Position numbers and translations under genes: made by a program. A DNA stretch of 64,000 nucleotides. It comes from Halorubrum halodurans. Lineage in GTDB: Archaea; Halobacteriota; Halobacteria; Halobacteriales; Haloferacaceae. This document shows, piece after piece, positions 16,894 to 25,440 of the stretch. Within the stretch, counting starts at the first letter, position 1, and every line of letters starts with the position of its first letter. The stretch lies in the NCBI RefSeq assembly GCF_002252985.1, contig NZ_NHPJ01000114.1, positions 1-64,000 on the forward strand. The letters are read 5' to 3'. The notes beneath the pieces were generated by a model that saw only the letters and a program-made list of their open reading frames with translations, made no database searches and had not been told where the DNA came from.

Positions 16894-19800
16894 CTACTGT
16901 GAGGTCGTTTTCTCATAGTTTTCCTGAAATTCAGTAAACCACGAATCGATAAGGTCTATGTCGAGATCTTCAATAACTTCACCGTCGCTGCTCACTCGTC
17001 CGATTTTCTCGTTACGCGTCCACCCACAGACAGTGGGGCGTTCCGTGACTGTCTCTCTGAATTCAGCCTGCCGCACTAACCGCCTTGGCTCATCGCTTGT
17101 CTCACGGAGCGTCTCAATCAATTCACGGAGGAGAGGGTTCCCTGGCGCGAAGTGATGTATCGATGGGAATTCGTCGGCGCAATCTGACGAAAACGTCACA
17201 GCAACCGAATCCTCGCTTGGGGCAATAAACTGGGCAAACGTCTGCTCGCCGTCTGGCTCCGGTAGTTCCATACCGTTCCATCTCAGACAGTAGGTCGTTT
17301 CTTCGTGTTCGAACTCGCCCCCATATTCGCTGTTTGTAATGTCGATATCAATCTCAGTGACCGGAGTGAAAGTCACCCCAGTGTCAGCAAGCGTCTCATT
17401 CTCGACGAGAACAGCTTCCAGACTTGATTTTTGATACGGTGCTGGATATCGATAATCCTCTTCTCGTGTTTCCCCGATGTCCGGATGGCTGTACGACTGC
17501 CACGCGTCGAGTCTCGCCTCGTCGATAACGTCCTGTGCGACCAATGGCTCCACCGTCTCAAGGGACTCCCCTACATCCACACGGTCGCTCTGATCTTGGT
17601 TCTCTATCTGTTCGGAAAACTCACGGTCAGCTTCCGCGACTGCCTCGTGGCTCTCATCTCTATCCTTTTCCAGAGTCGCTGTTCGAATCTGTTTGCTCAC
17701 TCCAGAGAGGACAGGCTGCATCTCACCAACGACGTTCTCGAAGAGATCGATCCGGTCGTCAAGGCGCTCGTAAATGTCTGTCTCGACAGTGTCCTTGTAG
17801 CTGTAATTGAGGATTTCGACCTCATCGTATCGCTGTCCGATGCGGTCAATGCGTCCAATACGCTGCTCAACACGCATCGGATTCCACGGAAGATCGTAGT
17901 TGATGAGGGCCCCACACTCCTGAAGATTGAGGCCTTCACTGGCTGAGTCCGTACAGACGAGAATGTCCACTTGACCTTCATCGGTAGCGAATTCGCGTTT
18001 GACCCGCTCTTTCCCGACCGTTCTCCACGACTCTTCATCCGCGTCGTACATCTCTCCTCCACGGCCAGAGTAGGTAGCGACGGTTTCACCGTGTATCGAG
18101 ACGAGACTGCTGCGAATGAAATCCATCGTGTCCGTATACTGGGTGAAGATGATGACTCGGTTGTGGCCCTCGCGATCAAGTTCACCGAGGTCGTCAATCA
18201 GCTGATCGACTTTCGGATCACGATCGATCTGCCGCAGATCACTGACGAAGGATTCGAGCTCCTCGATCTCCTGTTCAAGTAGATCCACCCCTGCCTCTGT
18301 GACATTCGGAATTATCTCGGTGAGGTCTATATCCTCAAATCCACCGTCAATATCGTCCAAGCTATCGAAGTCTGTGAGGTCTTGCTCCGACAAGGAGTCC
18401 AGTAACACTTGACCGGTGTTCGAATCTGAGCCAAACGTCGGTCCTCTTGCTTGTTTCACAGCCTGCTGTTTCTGTTCGAGAACCGCTTGTTGTGTACGAA
18501 GTTTTTCAAGGCGGTGCTGGAGGCTCTGTGAAATCGCGTAGATGCTGCTAGTCAGTCGCTGCCGATACGTCGTCATTACGAACCCGATCGCCCGATTTTC
18601 GACCTCGTCAGACTGCTGCGCGAGTTTGTAGAACTTCCGTGTGTAGTCGTCGATCCGGTCGTATACGCGACGCGTCTCGTCGGTCAGCTCAATCTGGCGC
18701 TGTTCAGGGTCCCGGTTCGGGACCGTCTCGTCGAGTAGCCCAACCTGTTCGTACTTCCGGAGCGTGTCTCGTGTGTTCCGGTGGATAAGCGCGTCGACAG
18801 GCGTGGATCCGGCGAGAACATCCTGAACAACCCTCCAACCAGATTCGGAGAGATCATCGAGGGCGTTCAACCGGTCGTTCCGCCCATAGGTGAGCCATTC
18901 GTCGTCCGCTTTCCACTCCGGATACAGGAGATATTTGAGCTTCTCGTCTTCTTTCGCCTCGAACGGGTCGATGTCATGCTCATCGAGAGCCGTCTCGAAG
19001 ACCTCGATGTATCCGTCGAAGTGTTCACCGTACCCTGCGGCAAGCGTACATGCCTTTAGCACGCGTTCCTTCGCGATAGAACGTGCCTGGCTCCCATCTG
19101 CTTTGATTTCGAGTAGTCCCGCCACTTCATCGAAGATGTCGTCGGAGAGGGTTCGTTCGGCGGGCAGTCGGTCTTGATATCGGTTCTCGTCAAGCGTCGC
19201 TTGCGCTGACCAGGAGGAGGTGTCCGATTCAGATCCATCCGTATCGACGACCGTATGGATCGCCTGAGAGAGCGCCTGTCGAGTTTCGAAGAAATCGACG
19301 AACCGGTCCTCGTTGTCCCACTGTTCTGGGAGGTCGAGAAGAGCCATCAGATCGTAGAGCTCGCCAGCGTGCAGTTGCATCGGCGTCGCAGTAAGGAAGT
19401 AGTAGCACTGCGTGTGGTCCCGGAGCCGGTCGAGCATACCGTAGAAACTGCTGCCCTTCCGAGCGTTGTGGGCCTCGTCGACGATCACGGCATCCCAGAC
19501 GCCCTCACGATTGTTCGGGCCCCGTCCGCGTCCACTCGCAGGGACACTATCTCGGGTTCGGACTCGGCCGCTGTCACGAGGCGCAACTTGATCCCAACGG
19601 TCCTCGAGTCGCGCCGTGTGCCACGACATGATGACAATCGTCGGCGTCTGAGACACGGACTCTGAGTCCGTGGTCGCAGACTGTCGATTGATGAACCGCC
19701 ATATCGGACTCTCAACCCACGCGCGCTCTCGCTCCTCATCAGAGATGTTCAGTTCCGACGGAGACGGCGGCGCGTGTTCCTGCCCGAAGGCGTCGATGAA

Positions 19801-20862
19801 GGCGTACTCGTTGGTGCTGCCACGTTCGAACCGGTAGGCGTTGATATTGAATTTCTCCCATAGCTCTTCCTGCCACTGCTGTCGGAGGCTTGCCGGGACG
19901 AGGAGGAGACCGGTTTCGAGTTCGTCCGTGAGCCCAAGCCGGGAGAGCGTGAGACCGGCTTCGATGGTCTTCCCGAGGCCGACCTCGTCACAGAGGAGGA
20001 AGCTGTTCGGGTAGGTGTTCACGAGCGTGTCGGAGACGACGCGTTGGTGAGGCCAGGGGGTGATCGTACAGGCCTCTTCCGCGAGTGCGAGGCCACCGGG
20101 CGTGAGCGGACCGTCGGCGATGATGTTCGCTTTGTCCAGTTCGGTTGCTGGTGCCTCTCCTCTCGCGATCTGAATCGCTTCCTTGATCTCAGATTCCGAA
20201 TCGGGATCCTTCCAGTCGATCAGCTCTCTCTCGATGGCTTCCGGCAGGTCGTACACCTCGACGAAGGGGTGCTCGTTCGACCAGAGCTGTTCGAACGTAT
20301 CGACGTCGGCATCGACGTAGGCGTCCTCGCCATCCTCCCACGACCGATGGACTTTGAATCGCTCGTAGTTTCGCTTCCAGCCCCCGATGGTCTCGTTGAC
20401 ACTCCCTTCGAAGGAGAGCGCGTTATCATCGTCATCACGGAAGATGCCCATCTTCGGGTGGAATATCTGCCAGCTCCCTTCTCGGGGAACGGCGACCTTG
20501 ATGTGGAGTCGCTCCTCCCGGAGAAGCCGGGCGAGAAGTTGAAGATGGGCATCGAGCTGTTCGTCGTCAAGCTCTTCGAGGGAATCCCGAAGTTCGTCGC
20601 TTAGTCGTTCGAGGACCGGTTTGTCAGATTTGTACAGGTCGGTTCCGACGACGAGTCGCATCTCGCCGCCGTGTTCGAGGAGGGCATCGATTCCTTGGGA
20701 AGCAACAGCGAGGGCTGTACTCGAAAAGTATCCGGCAATACGGTCGTACTGGACGCTCCGTTCAAGCGCCGGAACGTAGAACTCGTCGACAAGATATGTC
20801 CCGCGACTGTTGGGCCTGCTTTCGTAAATCGGGGACCATGACCGATCGTTGAGATGCTGCAT
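16894..20862 (-). CDS. PLD-like/SNF2 superfamily 2 helicase of an Hma-type defence cassette
   Basis: A protein of about 1322 residues starting at ATG 20862 (a GTG at 20889 is in frame). N-terminal phospholipase-D-like part: RIAGYFSSTALAVASQGIDAL and FHPKMGIFRDDDDNALSFEG with the H-x-K core. Then a Swi2/Snf2 helicase: LCDEVGLGKTIEAG (Walker A), VIVDEAHNARKG (DEAH), FLTATPMQ, and the C-terminal lobe NLQECGALINYDLPWNP with RIGRIDRIGQ. Long coiled segments lie between the lobes. Helicases of this kind are the A component of helicase-methylase-ATPase phage-defence loci. It is transcribed last, after the DUF499, small and methylase genes, but a DUF3800 gene on the opposite strand separates it from them. 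The nuclease activity of the PLD part is inferred. Confidence 0.9.
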   Translation of the reverse strand: MQHLNDRSWSPIYESRPNSRGTYLVDEFYVPALERSVQYDRIAGYFSSTALAVASQGIDALLEHGGEMRLVVGTDLYKSDKPVLERLSDELRDSLEELDDEQLDAHLQLLARLLREERLHIKVAVPREGSWQIFHPKMGIFRDDDDNALSFEGSVNETIGGWKRNYERFKVHRSWEDGEDAYVDADVDTFEQLWSNEHPFVEVYDLPEAIERELIDWKDPDSESEIKEAIQIARGEAPATELDKANIIADGPLTPGGLALAEEACTITPWPHQRVVSDTLVNTYPNSFLLCDEVGLGKTIEAGLTLSRLGLTDELETGLLLVPASLRQQWQEELWEKFNINAYRFERGSTNEYAFIDAFGQEHAPPSPSELNISDEERERAWVESPIWRFINRQSATTDSESVSQTPTIVIMSWHTARLEDRWDQVAPRDSGRVRTRDSVPASGRGRGPNNREGVWDAVIVDEAHNARKGSSFYGMLDRLRDHTQCYYFLTATPMQLHAGELYDLMALLDLPEQWDNEDRFVDFFETRQALSQAIHTVVDTDGSESDTSSWSAQATLDENRYQDRLPAERTLSDDIFDEVAGLLEIKADGSQARSIAKERVLKACTLAAGYGEHFDGYIEVFETALDEHDIDPFEAKEDEKLKYLLYPEWKADDEWLTYGRNDRLNALDDLSESGWRVVQDVLAGSTPVDALIHRNTRDTLRKYEQVGLLDETVPNRDPEQRQIELTDETRRVYDRIDDYTRKFYKLAQQSDEVENRAIGFVMTTYRQRLTSSIYAISQSLQHRLEKLRTQQAVLEQKQQAVKQARGPTFGSDSNTGQVLLDSLSEQDLTDFDSLDDIDGGFEDIDLTEIIPNVTEAGVDLLEQEIEELESFVSDLRQIDRDPKVDQLIDDLGELDREGHNRVIIFTQYTDTMDFIRSSLVSIHGETVATYSGRGGEMYDADEESWRTVGKERVKREFATDEGQVDILVCTDSASEGLNLQECGALINYDLPWNPMRVEQRIGRIDRIGQRYDEVEILNYSYKDTVETDIYERLDDRIDLFENVVGEMQPVLSGVSKQIRTATLEKDRDESHEAVAEADREFSEQIENQDQSDRVDVGESLETVEPLVAQDVIDEARLDAWQSYSHPDIGETREEDYRYPAPYQKSSLEAVLVENETLADTGVTFTPVTEIDIDITNSEYGGEFEHEETTYCLRWNGMELPEPDGEQTFAQFIAPSEDSVAVTFSSDCADEFPSIHHFAPGNPLLRELIETLRETSDEPRRLVRQAEFRETVTERPTVCGWTRNEKIGRVSSDGEVIEDLDIDLIDSWFTEFQENYEKTTSQ

Positions 20863-21056
20863 TCTGTGAGTCGTGTATTGACTCGACACCGTTCCCCCTT
20901 AATCTTGCTCGTCACTAACAAGGTACGTCATCAGTTATTCTCGGCACTCTACAATAACAGACCCCGTATGGATACTAAATCGCGCTCCTTCCCGGATTTA
21001 CACAATAATTATATTAGTCAATACATATCTTCGAACAAGAGGCTAACCGGCCTGTA

Positions 21057-21737
21057 ATGACACACAGATCTCTCTATATTTGTGTCGACGAAAGCGGATC
21101 TGAGTCGACAGATGAGTACTTTACCGTCGCAGCGTGTTGGTTTGTCTCGTCAAATGGGCCGCGCGCTGCACTCAATGAGACACAGACTACTCTCAGGAGT
21201 CTGCTCATAGATTGTGAGGAGCTACCGAGTGGTGTTGACGAGCTAAAGGGGAAGAACCTACAGCCGACGGGAACGGACCTCCTGTTCCGGAGCTTTCAGC
21301 AGACGGTTCGAGGGGACAATACTATCGAACAGAGTATTTTGCCGTGGTCGGGATTCCCGGTTCGGTATCGAACCGTCGAATTAGACGTCTCCGTCGGCCG
21401 AAACGCACTGAGGGATCTTCACGGAGACATTCCGGTAGAAATGTCGATGCGAACACTGCTGTTGCTCTCTGTTCTCAATCCTATCCTGTACAACTCCGGA
21501 TTTACGACCGAAACTTACGATGACGTTCGAATCGTTTTGGACGGCGATATCTGGTCTCAGCCGAAGGAATCGCTCGAGGCAACGGACCGAGCCGGTGAAT
21601 TCGACTTTTCGATCAAAGATAGCAAGAAGGTACCAGGTATCCAGTTCGCGGACGTCGCAGCGAACCTTCGATTCACTGCTCGACGTGGATCCGACTTCGA
21701 TAACGCGCTCGATACGCTATCCAGTCTGGAGTTTTAG
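21057..21737 (+). CDS. DUF3800 protein (RNase H-like fold)
   Basis: A 226-residue protein with the DUF3800 markers: YICVDESGSESTDEYFTVA at the N-terminus, ELKGKNL near 62, IVLDGDIWSQ near 159 and IQFADVAANLRF near 200. The spread acidic residues fit an RNase H-like metal site, so a nuclease role is likely by family but unproven. It is the only gene of the cassette on the + strand, wedged between the helicase and the methylase, and it is divergent from the helicase. Seven bases after its stop begin two tandem 59-nt hairpins, so the hairpins would be in its 3' transcript. Confidence 0.85.
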   Translation: MTHRSLYICVDESGSESTDEYFTVAACWFVSSNGPRAALNETQTTLRSLLIDCEELPSGVDELKGKNLQPTGTDLLFRSFQQTVRGDNTIEQSILPWSGFPVRYRTVELDVSVGRNALRDLHGDIPVEMSMRTLLLLSVLNPILYNSGFTTETYDDVRIVLDGDIWSQPKESLEATDRAGEFDFSIKDSKKVPGIQFADVAANLRFTARRGSDFDNALDTLSSLEF

Positions 21738-21744
21738 AAAACTT

Positions 21745-21862
21745 CAGCGGTGCGGGAAGACTCATACCCCGTCTAGCGGAATCATCGTCTTCCGTACCCG
21801 CTGAAGCGGTGCCGAAGGCCTCATGCCCCGTCTAGCGGAATCATTGGCCTTCTTACCCGCTT
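21745..21862 (+). repeat. Two tandem 59-nt hairpin units with covarying stems (candidate structured RNA)
   Basis: Unit 1 is 21745-21803 and unit 2 is 21804-21862, with no gap. Each folds into a long imperfect hairpin: outer arm of 6 bp (AGCGG core), internal loop, inner arm of about 7 bp, then a 25-nt loop that is identical in both units except its edge bases and includes CCG-TCTAG-CGG. The units differ at 12 positions; eight of them form four compensatory pairs (unit positions 1/59, 12/48, 14/46, 16/44). That pattern supports selection for structure. It lies between the convergent DUF3800 and methylase genes. Confidence 0.9.
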
Positions 21863-21958
21863 ACACCCATACATCTATCCTATACGTGTATAAGCTTTTC
21901 CAAGAAACACCACCGACAGCGAAAAACGTAGATAGACGGCCGAAATCCCCCGCCTGCG

Positions 21959-24823
21959 TCAGAACTCTTCGAGACTCTGCTGTGACGTATCCTTGCGATC
22001 GTCCGCGAAGATGTTTGGACCGAAGTCGAGGTCGAGCACGTCACTCGTCCGACCGACAGCCAGATCGCGAGCGAGTTCCCAGTCCTCGTGGTTCTTCGGT
22101 AGTACCTGAAGCAGCGCCTTCAGCGTAGCCTTGAACTGACTGTCTGTGTCGTAGTTTCGTTCCCGGAGCCACTCGATGGTCACCGTTTCGCCCTTTTTGT
22201 CGTAGACGTGCATCGCGGCGTGGACGGCGTCCAGCGAACGGGGGAACGAGAGGTCGTCCGGGTCGATTGGCAGCCGACTCGACCGGTCTTCGGGCTTCTC
22301 GTTGATGTTCTGGACGCGACCGTCGTGCCCGCGGAGACTGATGTCGCCGCGGCTCTTACGCCAGGTCTTCGTCGAGCGCTTGATCTCGTCGATGTCGACA
22401 CCGATGCCGAGGCCGAGCTGGCGGCCGTCGTCGTAGGAGAACGTCTCGGACTCGTGGACGAGCCAGCAGAGGACGTACCACTCGGTGACGTCGTCGAGGG
22501 TGTCGACGTCCATCCCCTCCAGGTACTCGTCGACGAGGATTTGGGTCACGGCCTCGCGTGCCGTTTCAAGGGCCTTCCGCGGGGGAACTTCCTCGTCTTC
22601 GTCGTCGACAACGGGGTAGGCATCGGCGAAGACCCGGAGCGTTGGCCCGAACGCCGAGATGATGACGTCGGTCTTCGTCAGGGAGATTCCGGATTCAAGC
22701 AGGTCCCGGGCGGCCTCCTTCGCGGCCGCTCGCGTGTCGGCCTCGACGTCGCTCCAGAGGGTAGGAACCACGTTGTCGGGGTCCTTTTCTTCGTGAGGTT
22801 TGCGGCCCGTGAGGAGGAGAGTGGAATCGGCGGAGGCGCTATTCTTCATTCCTGCCCGTTGTGGCATTTCACTTGTTATTGGGTGAGTAGATGTGATTAT
22901 GAACCCGGAGTTGATTAGCGACATAGTCAGCGTATCCCAGGCATCTGTTTCCTTATGAGTGAACATTACTGTCATAACCCCACCCGGCTCAAGCACGCGA
23001 TAAAGTTCTGAAAATATCTCACTCATCTTCTGCTCATAATCCTGATTTGCCAACTCTCGCTTTGAGGTTCCTTCACCAGCAACGTCGGTAAATCGGTCCG
23101 GGTTGGCCACAGCTTCTGCGTCCTTATCCGTGAGAGATCTCGAAAATACATCCGGGAACACACCTTGGAGACACTCTCTCATCCAGACATAGAACACGTC
23201 AGATAACTCTGCGTACTGAATACTACTGTAATACGGTGGATCAGCTACAACTGCGGAGATACTATTGTTCTCTTGGGGTAAAGAACGAGCGTCACCTACA
23301 GAAAGGAATGCCGACTGTGATTCCTGAGGGAGGTAGTCAACCAGCTCAGAGTATGAGCCGTAGATTTTCTCTACACTTGATAGGAAATCAAGGCCTCCCA
23401 CAGAGATGTTATTCTCTACAAAGACACGCTTGAAAGCAAAATTCTTCCCTTTAAACATAGGATTGGGGTACCCCTTTGTGGTATCCCAATCTGCTAGCCG
23501 GATGTTTCGGTCAATAAGCTTCGTAAAGGCAAGTACAAGTAGTGTAACAATTGACTCAGCAGTCTGATCATCGTATTCCTCGCGGATAGATGGCTCAACC
23601 TCGTTGATTACTCTAACGTACTCGTAGTTACAGACTAATTGCCGAGGTGAAAAGAGGTCTCGCCACTCCTCCATTCCATAGTTTTTCGGTTCCGAGGTTT
23701 TGTTCCCATCTGGTATCGGATCAGTGAGAAAAGTAGAGAGCTCAAAGTCTGAGTTGATTCTGTCTTCAGCAGCTTCAAACGCTGCCTCATCCTCCTCAGT
23801 TGGGGATCGGAAGCCGTGACTTCCATCTTCGGTAACGTACCGAACACAGTATACCTCGTATTCAAAATCACCAGTTTGGAAGCACGCGCGCACTTGGTCA
23901 TCCTCTGTGACAACACCGCAATTTATACATTCTGCATCGCCACCGCGGGAAACAGGCCCTTCACTAGGATCAAACTCTTCTAGATCCCCTTCACTAGGAT
24001 CCACAATAACTTCATAGGTGATCGATCCATCTTCTTCAATTATTGGCTTGGAAACCACATCTATTCCATCGCTTCTTGTTCGTATCCACCACTTTGGGAC
24101 GAGTGGAATACTGGTTCCACAAGAATTACATTGGACGCTGTATGTACAGACGTAATTATCCGGTGTTTGTCCCCTCGCGTCACTTGGGAAGTAATCTTCA
24201 ATCTTGCTAGCTGCTCTACTATTGACCTCTTCCGCCCACTTGGTAACCTCTGATTCAATATCCCCAACCTCGGGTGCGTACTCGAGCATCACTTTGAGGA
24301 TCAAGGAGGGGACTGGATTGAGTTCATTAGCGTGTGTTGGAAGCCCGTAACGAAGTGACTCGTAAGGGATCACACCACCGCCCGCTGTTGGATCAAGAAC
24401 TGATGGGATTTCTCCGTCCCAATGTTGCCTCAGCGTTTCGTGTAATTCCTCCCGTTGGGCCTTAGTAGGAGAGCGAGTGAACGGCCGAGGATATTGATAG
24501 TGACTCTCTAGATTGCCACTTCGTTCATTTTCTGTGGCTTTCTTCCTTTCCACAAAACTTGCAATATCCTCATTAATCCCTTCTTTGGGCCCGATTTGCA
24601 TCCAGTCTAGTAGATCATCTGATTTCACACCTTTGGGTAGCACTGACGCCAATATAGCCAATCTGGAGGCAGGAGTCGGACGCCGTGCGAACCACGGATG
24701 GAGATAGCGATGTGGAGGAAGATACTGGGGATTTGCTTCTCGTAGATTCTCAATACCCACCGCCTTTAGTGGGAGCTTCCCTTCAATGGCGAGCGGCTTC
24801 AGGTCATCGTTGTGGTCTGTCAT
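21959..24823 (-). CDS. DUF1156 adenine/cytosine-type DNA methyltransferase (Hma-type cassette)
   Basis: A 954-residue protein. It begins with the DUF1156 signature (LPLKAVGIENLREANPQ and HPWFARRPTPASR), then VLDPTAGGGVIPYESLRYG (SAM-binding motif), ELNPVPSLILKVML, two zinc-knuckle segments (VQCNSCGTS and ECINCGVV) and the catalytic DPPYYSSIQYAELSD near residue 525, followed by LYRVLEPGGVMTVMFTH. DPPY indicates an N6-adenine or N4-cytosine methylase. In helicase-methylase-ATPase systems it probably marks host DNA as self. Its ATG overlaps the next gene upstream (24820), so it is in one operon with the small protein and DUF499. Codon use changes from GC-rich to AT-rich around 22900-24500, a mosaic feature. 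Confidence 0.92.
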   Translation of the reverse strand: MTDHNDDLKPLAIEGKLPLKAVGIENLREANPQYLPPHRYLHPWFARRPTPASRLAILASVLPKGVKSDDLLDWMQIGPKEGINEDIASFVERKKATENERSGNLESHYQYPRPFTRSPTKAQREELHETLRQHWDGEIPSVLDPTAGGGVIPYESLRYGLPTHANELNPVPSLILKVMLEYAPEVGDIESEVTKWAEEVNSRAASKIEDYFPSDARGQTPDNYVCTYSVQCNSCGTSIPLVPKWWIRTRSDGIDVVSKPIIEEDGSITYEVIVDPSEGDLEEFDPSEGPVSRGGDAECINCGVVTEDDQVRACFQTGDFEYEVYCVRYVTEDGSHGFRSPTEEDEAAFEAAEDRINSDFELSTFLTDPIPDGNKTSEPKNYGMEEWRDLFSPRQLVCNYEYVRVINEVEPSIREEYDDQTAESIVTLLVLAFTKLIDRNIRLADWDTTKGYPNPMFKGKNFAFKRVFVENNISVGGLDFLSSVEKIYGSYSELVDYLPQESQSAFLSVGDARSLPQENNSISAVVADPPYYSSIQYAELSDVFYVWMRECLQGVFPDVFSRSLTDKDAEAVANPDRFTDVAGEGTSKRELANQDYEQKMSEIFSELYRVLEPGGVMTVMFTHKETDAWDTLTMSLINSGFIITSTHPITSEMPQRAGMKNSASADSTLLLTGRKPHEEKDPDNVVPTLWSDVEADTRAAAKEAARDLLESGISLTKTDVIISAFGPTLRVFADAYPVVDDEDEEVPPRKALETAREAVTQILVDEYLEGMDVDTLDDVTEWYVLCWLVHESETFSYDDGRQLGLGIGVDIDEIKRSTKTWRKSRGDISLRGHDGRVQNINEKPEDRSSRLPIDPDDLSFPRSLDAVHAAMHVYDKKGETVTIEWLRERNYDTDSQFKATLKALLQVLPKNHEDWELARDLAVGRTSDVLDLDFGPNIFADDRKDTSQQSLEEF

Positions 24824-25440
24824 AAGTGGTCAGTCAGCAGTGTCCGCAGGGCTTTTTCGCCGTTCGGACTGGACGGGGACCGACACTTCGCATGCCAGTA
24901 GTAACACTCCTCGTCGCCCATGTGAGCGACGCCGCGACAGAGGGCACGCATCCTATCGACGCGCTGGAGCGGCTTGATGCCGCGGAACGCGAGTGCCAGC
25001 CGGACGCCGACAGTCTCCGGGAGGAAGAGGTCGCCGACACCGCTGGTGGTCACGGCTGACGGATCGAGTTCCGCGCCGTCGACGGTCTCCTCGATGAGCG
25101 GGGAGAGCGCTCGGAAGCGTCCGCCGTCGATACGCGCGACCTTCACCGCAGTCCACCCGTCCCAGTCCCAACGTGTCGCCTCCTCGGTCGTGGAGTCCTC
25201 GAAGACCGCTTCGAAGGATTCGACGCTGAGCGAGCGCCCACGGCGTTCGAGCCGGACGCGACGCGCGGCCGCCTGATCCTCGGGAAGGAGTTCGTACAGC
25301 GTCACCTCGCCGCCGTTCGAGCCTTCGCAGCGTACCATCGCGAACGTCGGCCGTCCGCCGTAGACGCTGCTCCCGAACGAGGACACGGGAGCGTCCTCGG
25401 TCGGCGTCCCGGCGTGCGGCGAATCGAATTCGGTAGTCAT
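24820..25440 (-). CDS. Small conserved component of the Hma-type cassette
   Basis: A 206-residue protein overlapping both neighbours by 4 bp, so tightly coupled to DUF499 upstream and the methylase downstream. Recognisable pieces: FAMVRCEGSNGGEVTLYEL, a central RWDWDGWTAVKVARIDGGRF segment, and a C-terminal helix pair LALAFRGIKPLQRVDRMRAL followed by MGDEECYYWHAKC. Short proteins occur at this place in DUF499/DUF1156 loci (DUF3780 or related families); I cannot assign it to one. No catalytic motif seen. Probably a structural or adaptor subunit. Confidence 0.7.
   Translation of the reverse strand: MTTEFDSPHAGTPTEDAPVSSFGSSVYGGRPTFAMVRCEGSNGGEVTLYELLPEDQAAARRVRLERRGRSLSVESFEAVFEDSTTEEATRWDWDGWTAVKVARIDGGRFRALSPLIEETVDGAELDPSAVTTSGVGDLFLPETVGVRLALAFRGIKPLQRVDRMRALCRGVAHMGDEECYYWHAKCRSPSSPNGEKALRTLLTDHL

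Noticed and set aside
21745-21862. 59-nt units as integron attC sites (59-base elements)
   Set aside because: The length fits, but there are no GTTRRRY and RYYYAAC ends, no integrase and no cassette genes. Plain terminators also do not explain the conserved 25-nt loop.
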